A stretch of 64,000 nt of DNA, taken from contig NZ_JAAVTX010000003.1 of the NCBI RefSeq assembly GCF_012163145.1, forward strand, positions 558,001 through 622,000, in the 5' to 3' direction. Under the pieces are notes generated by a model. That model saw nothing but the letters and a program-made list of their open reading frames with translations. It ran no database searches and was not told where the DNA came from. The DNA is from Falsiroseomonas frigidaquae (lineage in GTDB: Bacteria > Pseudomonadota > Alphaproteobacteria > Acetobacterales > Acetobacteraceae). Positions 9,518 through 18,351 of the stretch are shown here, in pieces. Each line of letters begins with the position of its first letter. Positions within the stretch are counted from its first letter, which is position 1. The position numbers and the translations under genes are program-made.

Positions 9518-10452
9518 CGGAGCTGTGGTCGATCGGCGTGTTCGGCCGCAACGAGGCGGCGCGGATCGGCGCCTGCCTGCGCGCCATCGCGCGCGCCGGG
9601 CAGCAGGCGGCGCCGCGTGCCCGCCTGCATGTCACGGTGCTGCTGAACGGCACCACCGATGATTCGCCCGCGCTGGCCGCCACGGCGCTGCGCGAGCTGG
9701 GCCTGGCGGGCGCCGTGTACCAGGTGCCGCATGGCTGCAAGTCGCACGCGCTGAACCTGTTCCTGCACGAGCTGCGGCCGCCGGCGGCGATGTATGTCTG
9801 CATCGATGCCTATGCGGAGATCCAGCCGGATGCGCTGGTGCGGCTGGCGGCGCGGCTGGATGCGTCGCCGCAGGCGCTCGCCGCCGCCGCGGTGCCCAGC
9901 AGCGGCCGCAGCGCCGCCGCTCTGCGGCAGGGCATGCTGCAATATCCCGGCCTGCACGGCTCGCTGTTCGCGCTGCGCGGCAGCGTGGTGGCGCGGCTCG
10001 CGGAGGCCGGGCTGCGCCTGCCGGTCGGGCTGTATCGCGGCGACGGGCTGCTCGGCGCCTTCCTGATGCACGATCTGGACGCCGCCCGGCATGATTGGGA
10101 ATGGGCCCGCGTGGCGGTGGAGCCGGAGGCGAGCTGGACCACGCCGCAATGGCAGCCCTGGCGCCTGCGGGATCTGCGCCGGCATCTGCACCGGCTGGTG
10201 CGGCAGGGCCGCGGGCGGCTGGAATCCGCGGCGCTGCGGCAGGCGATCTACCAGGGCGGCGGCTTCGCCGCGCTGCCCGTGGATGCGGACCGGCTGGTGC
10301 GCGACTGGGTGGCCGCCGACCCCGCCGCCCGCCGGCCGCGCCCCTGGCGCGACCCCTTCGCCTGGCTGGCCTTTGCCGGGCTGCGTCAGGCCTCCGCGCC
10401 ATCGCCCGCCGCGCTGCGGCCTTCCCTGGTGCTGCGGAACGACGCGGCATGA
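9514..10452 (+). CDS. Glycosyltransferase, GT2-like
   Basis: 312 residues starting at an ATG that overlaps the flippase stop. The N-terminus reads SIGVFGRNEAARI, then VTVLLNGTTDDSPALA and YVCIDAYAEIQPDAL, matching the layout of GT-A family 2 enzymes, with DAYAE in the place of the usual DxD, so metal binding may be altered. No membrane segment is clear. The gene is part of the plus-strand EPS operon. Its 3' end overlaps by 67 bases the 3' end of a convergent acyltransferase gene. Assignment rests on the N-terminal half; the C-terminal half is not diagnostic. Confidence 0.7.
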   Translation: MTELWSIGVFGRNEAARIGACLRAIARAGQQAAPRARLHVTVLLNGTTDDSPALAATALRELGLAGAVYQVPHGCKSHALNLFLHELRPPAAMYVCIDAYAEIQPDALVRLAARLDASPQALAAAAVPSSGRSAAALRQGMLQYPGLHGSLFALRGSVVARLAEAGLRLPVGLYRGDGLLGAFLMHDLDAARHDWEWARVAVEPEASWTTPQWQPWRLRDLRRHLHRLVRQGRGRLESAALRQAIYQGGGFAALPVDADRLVRDWVAADPAARRPRPWRDPFAWLAFAGLRQASAPSPAALRPSLVLRNDAA

Positions 10453-11474
10453 GGACGCAGCGCATGCCAGGCGCGCAGCGCCACGCCGGTGGGCGACCAA
10501 CGCGGCACCAGCTCCGCCCAGGCCAGCGTCGCTTCCTGCTTTGCCAGGCTGCGTTTGTAGCGGTCGGCGCCGCCGAGGAAGTCATACACGCGGTCGCCAC
10601 GCGCCAGGCTGTCGGCGATCGCCAGCGCGTGACAGGTCAGGCCCGGCTTGGCATGGTTGCCCTCCGCCGGCGCGAAGCCGCTCTGGTAGGCGGAGACGCG
10701 GCCGCGCAGGCGGAAATTGTACAGAATGCCGAGGGTACCGGCACCGGCGCGGAATTCCAGCAGCTCCACCTCCCCGCGTGGCAGCGCGCGCGCCAGCAGC
10801 GCGTCGTGGAAGCGGCGCAGATAGGCGGTGGCGAAGGCGCCCGGCCGGCCGCGCGCCTGCCAGGTCGCCTCATGCAGCCGGACCATGCGCGCCAGCATCG
10901 CCTGCGCGTCCTGCAGCGTCGCGGCGCGGTGCAGCTGCACCTCGCCGTAGTGCCGCAGGGACCGGCGGATCTGCTGTCGCGCATTGGCGCTCAGCATCGC
11001 CAGATGGTCGCCGCCGGCGGCACGGATGGCATCCAGATCGACGAAGGGCGCCTGCCGTTCCTGGCAGCGCAGCCGCACGCCCGGCGCGGCGGCCAGTATC
11101 CCGGGCGCGACGCCGCCCAGCACCAGCCGGCGCACGCCGCGCGCCGCGGCGGCCTGCCGCAGCAGCGCGGCGAGAAGGCCCGGTTCATCCAGCATCAGGG
11201 GGCCGTTATGCTCGACGAAGGGCGCATCCCGCGCCGGATCGCCGCTTTCGCCGAGACACAGGCGGCCACCGCGGCGGTTGCACAGCGCCAGCGCCACCAC
11301 CTGCCCCGCGCGTTCGGCGCGCAGCAGCAGCGCATCGTCGAAGCGTTCCGCGGCCAGGCAGCCGACCCAGCTCCAGCTCCGGAAGAAGGACAGCTCCGGC
11401 ACGCGGGCCTCCAGCGCACGCCATTCCGCGCCGAGCGTCTGCAGGTCCGGGCGCGGGATCAGGTCGATCTTCAT
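10386..11474 (-). CDS. CelD/BcsL (FemAB-like) acyltransferase, antisense within the EPS operon
   Basis: 362 residues from the ATG at 11474 (an ATG three codons upstream is also possible). The protein has the two-lobed GNAT arrangement of the CelD/BcsL family: FFRSWSWVGCL near the N-terminus, ANARQQIRRSLR in the middle and VYDFLGGADRYKRSLAK near the C-terminus. Relatives are proposed to acylate exopolysaccharides or transfer amino-acyl groups. It is the only minus-strand gene inside this operon, convergent with the GT2-like gene (67-base overlap) and divergent from the transferase/deacetylase fusion with 47 bases between starts. A second member of the same family is encoded at 14559-15950. Confidence 0.8.
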   Translation of the reverse strand: MKIDLIPRPDLQTLGAEWRALEARVPELSFFRSWSWVGCLAAERFDDALLLRAERAGQVVALALCNRRGGRLCLGESGDPARDAPFVEHNGPLMLDEPGLLAALLRQAAAARGVRRLVLGGVAPGILAAAPGVRLRCQERQAPFVDLDAIRAAGGDHLAMLSANARQQIRRSLRHYGEVQLHRAATLQDAQAMLARMVRLHEATWQARGRPGAFATAYLRRFHDALLARALPRGEVELLEFRAGAGTLGILYNFRLRGRVSAYQSGFAPAEGNHAKPGLTCHALAIADSLARGDRVYDFLGGADRYKRSLAKQEATLAWAELVPRWSPTGVALRAWHALRPHAASFRSTREGRSAAGDGAEA

Positions 11475-11521
11475 TGCCGCCATGCAGCGCGATGCGCGCC
11501 CGCTCCGCAAGGGGCCGGCGC

Positions 11522-13777
11522 ATGAGCACGACCGAAAAGCAGCCGGCTGCGCCGCGGCGCCCGCGCCGGGTGCTGCATGTGCTGAAATACTACCGCCCCG
11601 CCTTCACCGGCGAAGGCGTCTTCCTGGAACGCTCCAGCGCGGTGATGCAGGAAATCGCGCCGGAGGTCGGGCACGACCTGCTGGTGACGCATACGCCGCG
11701 CCCGGCGGAGGATCCGGCCGCCTGTTCCACCCTCGGCCGCATCATCTACCTGGCGGATCGCCCGCTCGGCACGCTGCAGCGGGAGTTGCGGATGGTGGCG
11801 TGGTTCCTGACGAACCTGCACCGCTACGACACGGTGCATGTCCGCACCCATGCGGACTGGTATTTCCTCACCTACCTGCTGGCCCGCCTGGCCCGGCGCC
11901 GGCTGGTGATCTCCGCCACGCTGGATGACAGCGTACCGGTGCTGGTCGGCCAGTACCGCCCCAGCCTGCGTCCATGGGCGATGCGCGGCTTCCGGCTGTT
12001 CGACGGCTTCATCAGCATCAGCCCGAAGCTGGATGCGGAAACCCGCAGCGTCGCGGACCCCGCGCGCTGTCACCTGATTCCCTGCGGCGTCAGCATCCCC
12101 GTGGTGCCGCCGGATGGCCGAGCCCGGCTGCGCGCCGAGCTCGGCATCGGGGCGGAGGAGCTGGTGCTGCTGTTCGTCGGCGGCCTCGGCGCGCGCAAGG
12201 ACCCGCTGTTCCTGGTGCGCGCCCTGCCGCGCATCCTGGCGGCGCGGCCGGATGTGCGGCTGCTGCTGGTCGGCCCGGTGCTGGAGGAAGCGCATCTCTG
12301 GGCGATCGAGGATGAGATGGCGCGCCTCGGGCTGCAGGACCGCGTCATCCTGGCCGGCGAGCAGCGCGACCCGCACCCCTATTTCACCGCGTCCGACGTG
12401 CTGGTCTTTGGCTCCCACCTCGAAGGCTTCGGCACGGTGGTGCCGGAGGCGATGGCGCATGGCCTGCCCGTGGTGGTGCGCCACCTGCCCGGTGTGAATG
12501 ACAGCTTCGTGCGGCCGGACGAGACCGGCTACCTGTTCACCGACGAGGATGGCTACGTGGCCGCCGTCAATCGCCTTGCCGCCGATGCGGAACTGCGCGC
12601 GCGGATCGGCGCGGAGGGCCGCAAGCTGGCACGGGCGCGCTTCGGCATGCGCGGCGTGGCGCAGCGCTACCTGTCCGTCTACGGCGTCAAGGCGCCGCCG
12701 CTGCCACCGGAGGAAACCCGGCTCGGCGCCAACGCTTCCGTGCTCGACCGCCGCTTCCACCTGCCGGTGCCGGCGCCAGCGGAAGCCCAGCCGCTGCTGA
12801 TCACGATGGTGGATGCGGAGGAGGCCTTCGACTGGTCCGGCCCGTTCCGCCGGGATGCGCCGGATGTCACCTCCATGGCGGCGCAGGCGCTGGCTCACCG
12901 GGTGTTCGAACGGCACGGCGTGGTGCCGCTGTACCTGGTGGACTACCCGGTGGCGACGCAGGATGCCGGCCGCGCGCCGCTGCGCGAATTGCTCGCCTCC
13001 GGCGCCTGCGAGATCGGCGCGCAGATGCACCCCTGGGTGACACCGCCCTTCGCCGAGGAGGTGAATGAGCGCAACAGCTATGCCGGCAACCTGCCGGTGG
13101 ACCTGGAACTGGCCAAGGCGCGCTGCCTGACGGACACGCTGGCGGAGGCCTTCGGCACGGTGCCGCGCATCTACCGCACCGGGCGCTTCGGCGCCGGGCC
13201 GCGCACCGCGGATATCCTGAAGTCGCTGGGCTACATGGCCGACAGCAGCGTCACCCCGCATTGGCCGCCGGGCGGCGTGGCGGGCGGGCCGGCCGGCAAC
13301 TGGGCCTTCTCGGCGCGGCCCTACTGGGCGGACCGCGACCGCACGCTGGTCGAGATCCCGGTCTCCGCCGCGCTGGTCGGCCGGCTGGCCGGCACGCGGG
13401 CGGAACGGCTTGCGCCGCTGCTGTTCGGGCCGACCGGGCAGCGCCTGCACATGGGCGGTGCGCTGGCCCGGCTCGGGCTGCTGGAACGCATCCGGCTGAG
13501 CCCGGAGGGCATGACGCTGGAGGAAGCCAAGCGGCTGACCCGGCACATGCTGGCGCATGGCCATCGGGTGTTCGTGCTGACCTACCACTCGCCCTCCCTC
13601 GCTCCCGGCAACACCCCCTATGTGCGGGATGCGGCACAGCTCGAACGCTTCCTGGGCTGGCTGGATGCCTTCTACGCCTTCTTCCGGGAGGAAGCCGGCG
13701 GCCGCTTCGGCAGTTGGCGGGAAGTGCGCGGCAGCCAGCCGGCGCCGCCGCGCCCGGCCACGCTGACCAGGGCATGA
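11522..13777 (+). CDS. GT4 glycosyltransferase fused to WalW-type polysaccharide deacetylase
   Basis: 751-residue two-domain protein. Residues 15-400 form a GT4 enzyme: GGLGARKDPLFLVRAL (220-235) and the nucleotide-sugar motif HLEGFGTVVPEA (299-310) with the usual E-x7-E pair. Residues 422-735 resemble WalW-type polysaccharide deacetylases: MVDAEEAFDW (429-438) replaces the classic TFDD motif, MHPW supplies a likely metal-binding His, and YRTGRFGAG and YHSPSL occur in the expected order. The chain could add a sugar and deacylate the product, coupling two steps. The domains are usually separate genes. The ATG at 11522 follows the divergent acyltransferase start; the stop overlaps the next start by 4 bases. 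Confidence 0.82.
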   Translation: MSTTEKQPAAPRRPRRVLHVLKYYRPAFTGEGVFLERSSAVMQEIAPEVGHDLLVTHTPRPAEDPAACSTLGRIIYLADRPLGTLQRELRMVAWFLTNLHRYDTVHVRTHADWYFLTYLLARLARRRLVISATLDDSVPVLVGQYRPSLRPWAMRGFRLFDGFISISPKLDAETRSVADPARCHLIPCGVSIPVVPPDGRARLRAELGIGAEELVLLFVGGLGARKDPLFLVRALPRILAARPDVRLLLVGPVLEEAHLWAIEDEMARLGLQDRVILAGEQRDPHPYFTASDVLVFGSHLEGFGTVVPEAMAHGLPVVVRHLPGVNDSFVRPDETGYLFTDEDGYVAAVNRLAADAELRARIGAEGRKLARARFGMRGVAQRYLSVYGVKAPPLPPEETRLGANASVLDRRFHLPVPAPAEAQPLLITMVDAEEAFDWSGPFRRDAPDVTSMAAQALAHRVFERHGVVPLYLVDYPVATQDAGRAPLRELLASGACEIGAQMHPWVTPPFAEEVNERNSYAGNLPVDLELAKARCLTDTLAEAFGTVPRIYRTGRFGAGPRTADILKSLGYMADSSVTPHWPPGGVAGGPAGNWAFSARPYWADRDRTLVEIPVSAALVGRLAGTRAERLAPLLFGPTGQRLHMGGALARLGLLERIRLSPEGMTLEEAKRLTRHMLAHGHRVFVLTYHSPSLAPGNTPYVRDAAQLERFLGWLDAFYAFFREEAGGRFGSWREVRGSQPAPPRPATLTRA

Positions 13778-14562
13778 ACCAGCTTCAGAACGCACTCGCG
13801 CCGCTGCTGCTGCCGCCCCTGGCGCTGGTGCTGCTGGCGCTGCTGGCTGGGCTGCTGGCGGCGAACCGGGCGCGGCGACAGGCGGGGCCGCACAGCGGCT
13901 GGGCAGCGTCGCGGAGCGGTTGGGCGGGTCTGCTGGCGGCCGCCTGCAGCTTCGGCGTGCTGCTGCTGGCGACGCCGCTGGTCGCCGGGCTGCTGATCCA
14001 TTCGCTGGATGCGGCGCCCGGTGAAGCGTCGGGTGAAGAGCCCGGCGCCATCATCATCCTCGGCGGGGACATGGCGCAGGGCCTCCAGGGTGCGGAGGTC
14101 GGGCTGCTGACGCTGGAACGCCTGCGTGCCGGTGCCGCGCTGCACCGGGAAAGCGGGCTGCCGATCCTGGTTACCGGCGGCACGCTTTCCGCCGGCCAGC
14201 CGCCGCTCGCGCGGTTGATGGCGCGCAGCCTGGAGGCGGATTTCGGCGTCCCGGCGCGCTGGGTGGAGGCGCGCGCCGCCGATACGCGGGAGAATGCGGC
14301 CTTCGCGACCGCGCTGCTGCGGGCGGATGGCGTCGCCGCAGCCTGGCTGGTGACGCAGGGCTGGCACATGCCCCGGGCCCAGGGCGCCTTCGCGCGGCAG
14401 CACTTCCCCGTGCGCCCGGCGCCGGTACGGCGCAGCCACGCACCGGTGCTGGAGCCGGCGGCACTGCTGCCGCGTGCCGACCACCTGACGGAAAGCTGGT
14501 TCGCCCTGCACGAATGGGCCGGGCGCGCGTTCTACGCGCTGCGCGACGGGTGGGCGCCATGA
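13774..14562 (+). CDS. YdcF-family (DUF218) membrane protein
   Basis: 262 residues. Two hydrophobic segments (about 8-28 and 50-75) place the N-terminus in the inner membrane; the DUF218 domain follows, with AIIILGGD, LVTGG, the conserved TRENAAFA and LVTQGWHMPRA. Family members such as ElyC/SanA/YdcF act in envelope biogenesis, and genes of this kind recur in EPS clusters, but the reaction is unknown. Both ends overlap neighbouring genes by 4 bases, so it belongs to the operon. An in-frame upstream extension would be buried in the preceding gene. Confidence 0.82.
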   Translation: MNQLQNALAPLLLPPLALVLLALLAGLLAANRARRQAGPHSGWAASRSGWAGLLAAACSFGVLLLATPLVAGLLIHSLDAAPGEASGEEPGAIIILGGDMAQGLQGAEVGLLTLERLRAGAALHRESGLPILVTGGTLSAGQPPLARLMARSLEADFGVPARWVEARAADTRENAAFATALLRADGVAAAWLVTQGWHMPRAQGAFARQHFPVRPAPVRRSHAPVLEPAALLPRADHLTESWFALHEWAGRAFYALRDGWAP

Positions 14563-15950
14563 CCAGGGCTGTCGAAGCGCCTTACAGCACCATCCCCTGC
14601 TGCCGGAAGCTACGGACAGCGCACTGTTCTGAAATGAAAAATTCCATGGCAAGCGGCTTGCATCCCGGTCACGTGAACCTGCCACCCGCCGGCCGCGCCG
14701 ATGGTGCCCCGGCGGTCGCCACGCCCTATCCGGCACCTGCACCGTTACCGACCGAGGATCTGCTTGCCCATGCGCCCCCACCTGCGGCATCGCCGTCCCG
14801 CGCCAGGTCAGGCCACCCCTTGAGCCCAGACGGGGCACATGGCGGCGCCACGCGGCCGTACCGCAACGGGCCCCTCCATGACGGGCCCCTCAGCCCCGGC
14901 CCGAGGCCGCGGCCGGCACCGCTGCGCCTGTTGCCGTTGACGGAAGCTCGCCTGCCGGATTGGTGCGACCGCTTCCTGCAGCCGGTCGATGCCGGGGACA
15001 TCTTCGCCACCCGCCTGTGGTACGACACGACGCTGGCGCACGCCCTGCCGCCGGGCGCCAGCCCGCTGCTCGGCCTGTGCGCGGAGGAGTTGGCGTTGCT
15101 GCCGTTGCAGCGCGGCGCCGGCGGCAGCCTCCGCAGCCTCACCACCCCCTATTCCCTGGCCTGGCGCCCGCTTGTGGCGCCGGATGCGCCCGCTGCCATG
15201 CTCGCCACTTCCGGCGCCAGCTTCGGTGCCGCGCTGCGCTTCCGCGCTCCGGCCCGGCTGGAGGCACTGGCAGAGGATGCGCCGGGGCTGGAGGATTGGC
15301 TGGAGGGGCTGCAGTCGGCTGGCATCGCCGTGCAGCGCTACCGGCATTTCGGCAATTGGCATGAGGCGCTGGCACCGGGCGCCGGCTGGGCCGGCTACCT
15401 GGCCGCGCGCCCGCCCGCGCTGCGGACCACGGTGCGCCGCAAGCTGGACCGGGCGCGCCGCGATTTCCGCTTCGAGATGCTGCGCGAGCCAGGCCCGGCT
15501 CTGGAGGCCGGGATCGCCGGCTACCTCGACGTGCATGCGCGAAGCTGGAAGCCGGCGGAGCCCTTCCCGGCCTTCGACCCGGCTTTGATGCGCGGCGCCG
15601 CCGCGCAGGGCGCGCTGCGCCTGGCGCTGCTGCGGGATGCGGCGGGGCAGGCGGTCGCGGCGCAGTACTGGCTGGTCTCCGGCGGTCGCGCCTGGCTGCT
15701 GAAGCTGGCGCATGTCGAGGCCAGCCGCGCCGCATCCCCCGGTACCGCGTTGACCGCAATGATGATCCGCCACCTGATCGAGGAGGAAGCCGTGCAGCAT
15801 CTGGATTTCGGGCGCGGCGACGATGCCTACAAAAGCCTGTGGGTGGCGGCGCGGCGGCAGCGCATCGGCCTGGTGCTGGCGCATCCGGGCCATCCGCTCG
15901 GATTGCTGGCCGTGGCGCGCAATGGATTGGCGGGATGGTTCGGCCGATGA
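14559..15950 (+). CDS. CelD/BcsL (FemAB-like) acyltransferase
   Basis: 463 residues from an ATG overlapping the previous stop. The first 125 or so residues are Pro/Ala/Gly-rich and look disordered. The catalytic part follows (DAGDIFATRLWYDTT, TTVRRKLDRARRDF, VQHLDFGRGDDAYKSLW); the last motif is the usual end of the family's GNAT domain. It is probably cytoplasmic and modifies a glycan precursor or exported polysaccharide with an acyl group. A second family member is encoded antisense at 10386-11474; the two share motif order but are clearly diverged, so this is not a recent duplication. Confidence 0.8.
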   Translation: MTRAVEAPYSTIPCCRKLRTAHCSEMKNSMASGLHPGHVNLPPAGRADGAPAVATPYPAPAPLPTEDLLAHAPPPAASPSRARSGHPLSPDGAHGGATRPYRNGPLHDGPLSPGPRPRPAPLRLLPLTEARLPDWCDRFLQPVDAGDIFATRLWYDTTLAHALPPGASPLLGLCAEELALLPLQRGAGGSLRSLTTPYSLAWRPLVAPDAPAAMLATSGASFGAALRFRAPARLEALAEDAPGLEDWLEGLQSAGIAVQRYRHFGNWHEALAPGAGWAGYLAARPPALRTTVRRKLDRARRDFRFEMLREPGPALEAGIAGYLDVHARSWKPAEPFPAFDPALMRGAAAQGALRLALLRDAAGQAVAAQYWLVSGGRAWLLKLAHVEASRAASPGTALTAMMIRHLIEEEAVQHLDFGRGDDAYKSLWVAARRQRIGLVLAHPGHPLGLLAVARNGLAGWFGR

Positions 15951-17140
15951 GGATTCTCTACAGCCACCGCATCCGGTCCCGCGACGGGCAGGGCGTGCAT
16001 CTGGACGCCATGGTGGCCGCGCTGCGTGCCGACGGGCATGTGGTGCAGGTCACCGGCCCGGCCGGCTATGACAAGGCCGAACTGGGCGGCGAAAGCGCCG
16101 GCCTAGCGCGGCTGCGCCGCCTGCTGCCGGCCTGGGCGCAGGCGCTGGCGGAGATTGCCTATGCGGTGCCCGCCACCTGGCGGCTGCACCGCGCCGCGGC
16201 CGCCTTCAAGCCGGACGTGATCTACGAACGCGCCAATCTGTACCACGTGGCCGGCCGCATCGTGGCCCGCACCCGCGGCGTGCCGCTGCTGCTGGAGGTG
16301 AATGCGCCGCTGGCGGAGGAACGCGCCCGCTTCGGCGGCCTCGGCCTGCCCCGGCTCTCCGCCTGGATCGAACGCTTCGCCTGGCGCGGCGCGCATCGCG
16401 TGCTGCCGGTGACGGAGGTGCTGGCCGGCCGCGTCGCGGATGCCGGCGTGCCACCCGGCCGCATCACCGTGGTGCCGAACGGCATCGACCTGGCGGATTT
16501 CCCCGAACCCGCGGCGCGCCGGGAGGGTGCTCCGGACTCGGGCGCGCTGGTGCTCGGCTTCGTCGGCTTCGTGCGGGACTGGCACGGGCTGGACAAGGCG
16601 CTGCATGGCATTGCCGCCTGGCGCGGCGACCGGCCCCTGTCGCTGGTGGTGGTGGGCGATGGCCCGGCCCGGCCGGGGCTGGAAAAGCTCGCGGCCGAAC
16701 TTGGTATCGCCGACCGCGTGCGCTTCACCGGCCTGGCGGCACGGCATGCGGTGCCGGCCCTGGTCGCCGGCTTCGACATCGCCCTGCAACCGGCCGCGGT
16801 GCCCTATGCCTCTCCTCTGAAGGTCTTTGAATACATGGCCGCTGCCCGCGCGATCGTCGCCCCCGACCAGCCCAACCTGCGGGAGGTGCTGCGCGATGGC
16901 GAAACCGCGCTGCTGTTCGATCCCGCCGCGCCGGGCGCCTTCTGGGGCGCCGTGGCGCGGCTGGCGCAGGATGCCACGCTGCGGCAGCGGCTGGGCGACG
17001 CGGCCCGGGCGCAGATCCTGGCGCGCGACCTGACCTGGGCCGGCAATGCCCGCCGCGTCGTGGCGATTGCGGAGGCGGAGCGTACGGCGCTGCGGCCGCG
17101 CGGCGCGGCCGGTGAAATCGCGCGGGGGTCGCTGGCATGA
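15947..17140 (+). CDS. GT4 glycosyltransferase
   Basis: 397 residues, GT-B fold. YSHRIRSRDGQGVHLDAM is the N-terminal acceptor loop, IYERANLYH and VPNGIDLADF mark the interdomain region, and PLKVFEYMAAARAIVAPDQP is the donor-binding segment, with the usual second Glu of the E-x7-E motif apparently replaced (the family standard is E-x7-E). It is likely to elongate the EPS repeat unit from an NDP-sugar. It overlaps both neighbours by 4 bases within the operon. There is no signal peptide or membrane segment. Confidence 0.88.
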   Translation: MRILYSHRIRSRDGQGVHLDAMVAALRADGHVVQVTGPAGYDKAELGGESAGLARLRRLLPAWAQALAEIAYAVPATWRLHRAAAAFKPDVIYERANLYHVAGRIVARTRGVPLLLEVNAPLAEERARFGGLGLPRLSAWIERFAWRGAHRVLPVTEVLAGRVADAGVPPGRITVVPNGIDLADFPEPAARREGAPDSGALVLGFVGFVRDWHGLDKALHGIAAWRGDRPLSLVVVGDGPARPGLEKLAAELGIADRVRFTGLAARHAVPALVAGFDIALQPAAVPYASPLKVFEYMAAARAIVAPDQPNLREVLRDGETALLFDPAAPGAFWGAVARLAQDATLRQRLGDAARAQILARDLTWAGNARRVVAIAEAERTALRPRGAAGEIARGSLA

Positions 17141-18351
17141 GGATGCCTGCCTTCTCCCAGCCCCGGCTGGCCGAGCAGTTCCCCGATGCCGTGGCGCGGG
17201 CCGGCTCCAGCCAGGCGGGCCAGGCCGGGCAGGCCAGCACCGGCAGCCCGCTGGTGATGCATGTCTTCCCGAGCTTCGCCGTGGGTGGCGCTCAGGTGCG
17301 CTTCGCGGCGCTGGCGAACCGCTTCCGCGCCCGCTGGCGGCACGTGGTGGTGCCGCTGGATGGCAATGGCGCCTGCGCCGCGCGAATCGGCCCGCAGGTG
17401 CCCTTCACGCTGCTGGACCCCCCCGCGTCCCGCGGTACCGGCGCGGCCGGGCTGGCGCGCAAGCTGTGGGACATCCAGGCGCTGCTGCGGCGGCTGCGGC
17501 CGGATGTGCTGGTGACCGGCAATTGGGGCAGCATGGACTGGGCCATCGCCCGCCACGCCGTGCCCGGGCTGCGCCACATCCACATCGAGGACGGCTTCGG
17601 GCCGGAGGAGGCGGAGCGCCAGTTCCGCCGCCGCGTGCTGGCCCGGCGCTGGGCGCTGCGCGGCAGCACCGTGGTGCTGCCCTCCCTGACCCTGCAGCGG
17701 CTGGCGCAGCACGAGTGGAAGCTGCCGGAGGCCGCGCTGCGCTACATCCCGAACGGGCTGGACCTGAACCGCTTCCGGCCGGACGGACCGGTGGCCTGCC
17801 CGGTTCCGGGGCACGGACAGGGCGCGGTACCGCTGATCGGCACCGTGGCCGCGCTGCGGCCGGAGAAGGCGCTGGACCGCCTGCTGCGTGCCTGCGCGCT
17901 GCTGGCGCGGCGGCGCACCGCCTTCCACCTGGCGATCATCGGCGACGGCCCGGACCGCGCCCGGCTGCAGGCGCTGACGGCCTCGCTGGGGCTGGAGCAA
18001 CGGGTGACCTTCGCCGGCCATGTGCCGGACCCGGCAGCCGCCTACCGGTCCTTCGACGTCTTCGCCCTGACCTCGGACACCGAGCAGATGCCGTTCTCGG
18101 TGCTGGAGGCGATGGGCACCGGCCTGGCCGTGGCGGCCACCGATGTGGGTGACGTGGCGGAGATGGTGGCCGCGCAGAACCGCCCCTTCGTGACCCCGCG
18201 CGACGATGCGGATTTCGCCATCGCCCTGGCGACGCTGCTGGAGGAGCCGGCCCGGCGGCGCAACATCGGCGCCGCCAACCGGTCCCGCGCCGTGCTGGAT
18301 TTCAGCGAGGAAGCGATGTTCCAGGCCTACGCGGCCCTGATCGAAGGCTGA
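17137..18351 (+). CDS. GT4 glycosyltransferase, last gene of the EPS operon
   Basis: 404 residues. After a 35-residue Gln/Gly-rich lead come HVFPSFAVGGAQVRF, typical of GT4 enzymes of PEP-CTERM/exosortase-linked clusters, YIPNGLDLNRFRPDG, GTVAALRPEKALDRLLRA and TSDTEQMPFSVLEAMGTG with the E-x7-E pair. It should transfer a sugar in EPS assembly. It starts in a 4-base overlap with the previous transferase and is followed by a 593-base non-coding gap, so it ends the operon. Confidence 0.88.
   Translation: MRMPAFSQPRLAEQFPDAVARAGSSQAGQAGQASTGSPLVMHVFPSFAVGGAQVRFAALANRFRARWRHVVVPLDGNGACAARIGPQVPFTLLDPPASRGTGAAGLARKLWDIQALLRRLRPDVLVTGNWGSMDWAIARHAVPGLRHIHIEDGFGPEEAERQFRRRVLARRWALRGSTVVLPSLTLQRLAQHEWKLPEAALRYIPNGLDLNRFRPDGPVACPVPGHGQGAVPLIGTVAALRPEKALDRLLRACALLARRRTAFHLAIIGDGPDRARLQALTASLGLEQRVTFAGHVPDPAAAYRSFDVFALTSDTEQMPFSVLEAMGTGLAVAATDVGDVAEMVAAQNRPFVTPRDDADFAIALATLLEEPARRRNIGAANRSRAVLDFSEEAMFQAYAALIEG

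Noticed and set aside
10091-11521. An in-frame 5' extension of the GT4-deacetylase protein by about 477 residues
   Set aside because: The extension is antisense to the acyltransferase gene and low in complexity; ATG 11522 starts directly before the conserved GT4 region.
11471-13795. A minus-strand frame of about 774 codons opposite the GT4-deacetylase gene
   Set aside because: The plus-strand protein has complete catalytic motifs; the antisense product is His/Arg/Gln-rich without motifs.
6073-18351. A complete exosortase (XrtA/PEP-CTERM) system
   Set aside because: Amidotransferase, GT4 and FemAB-like genes resemble those of exosortase clusters, but no exosortase, PEP-CTERM substrate or tyrosine kinase/polymerase gene is present in the window.
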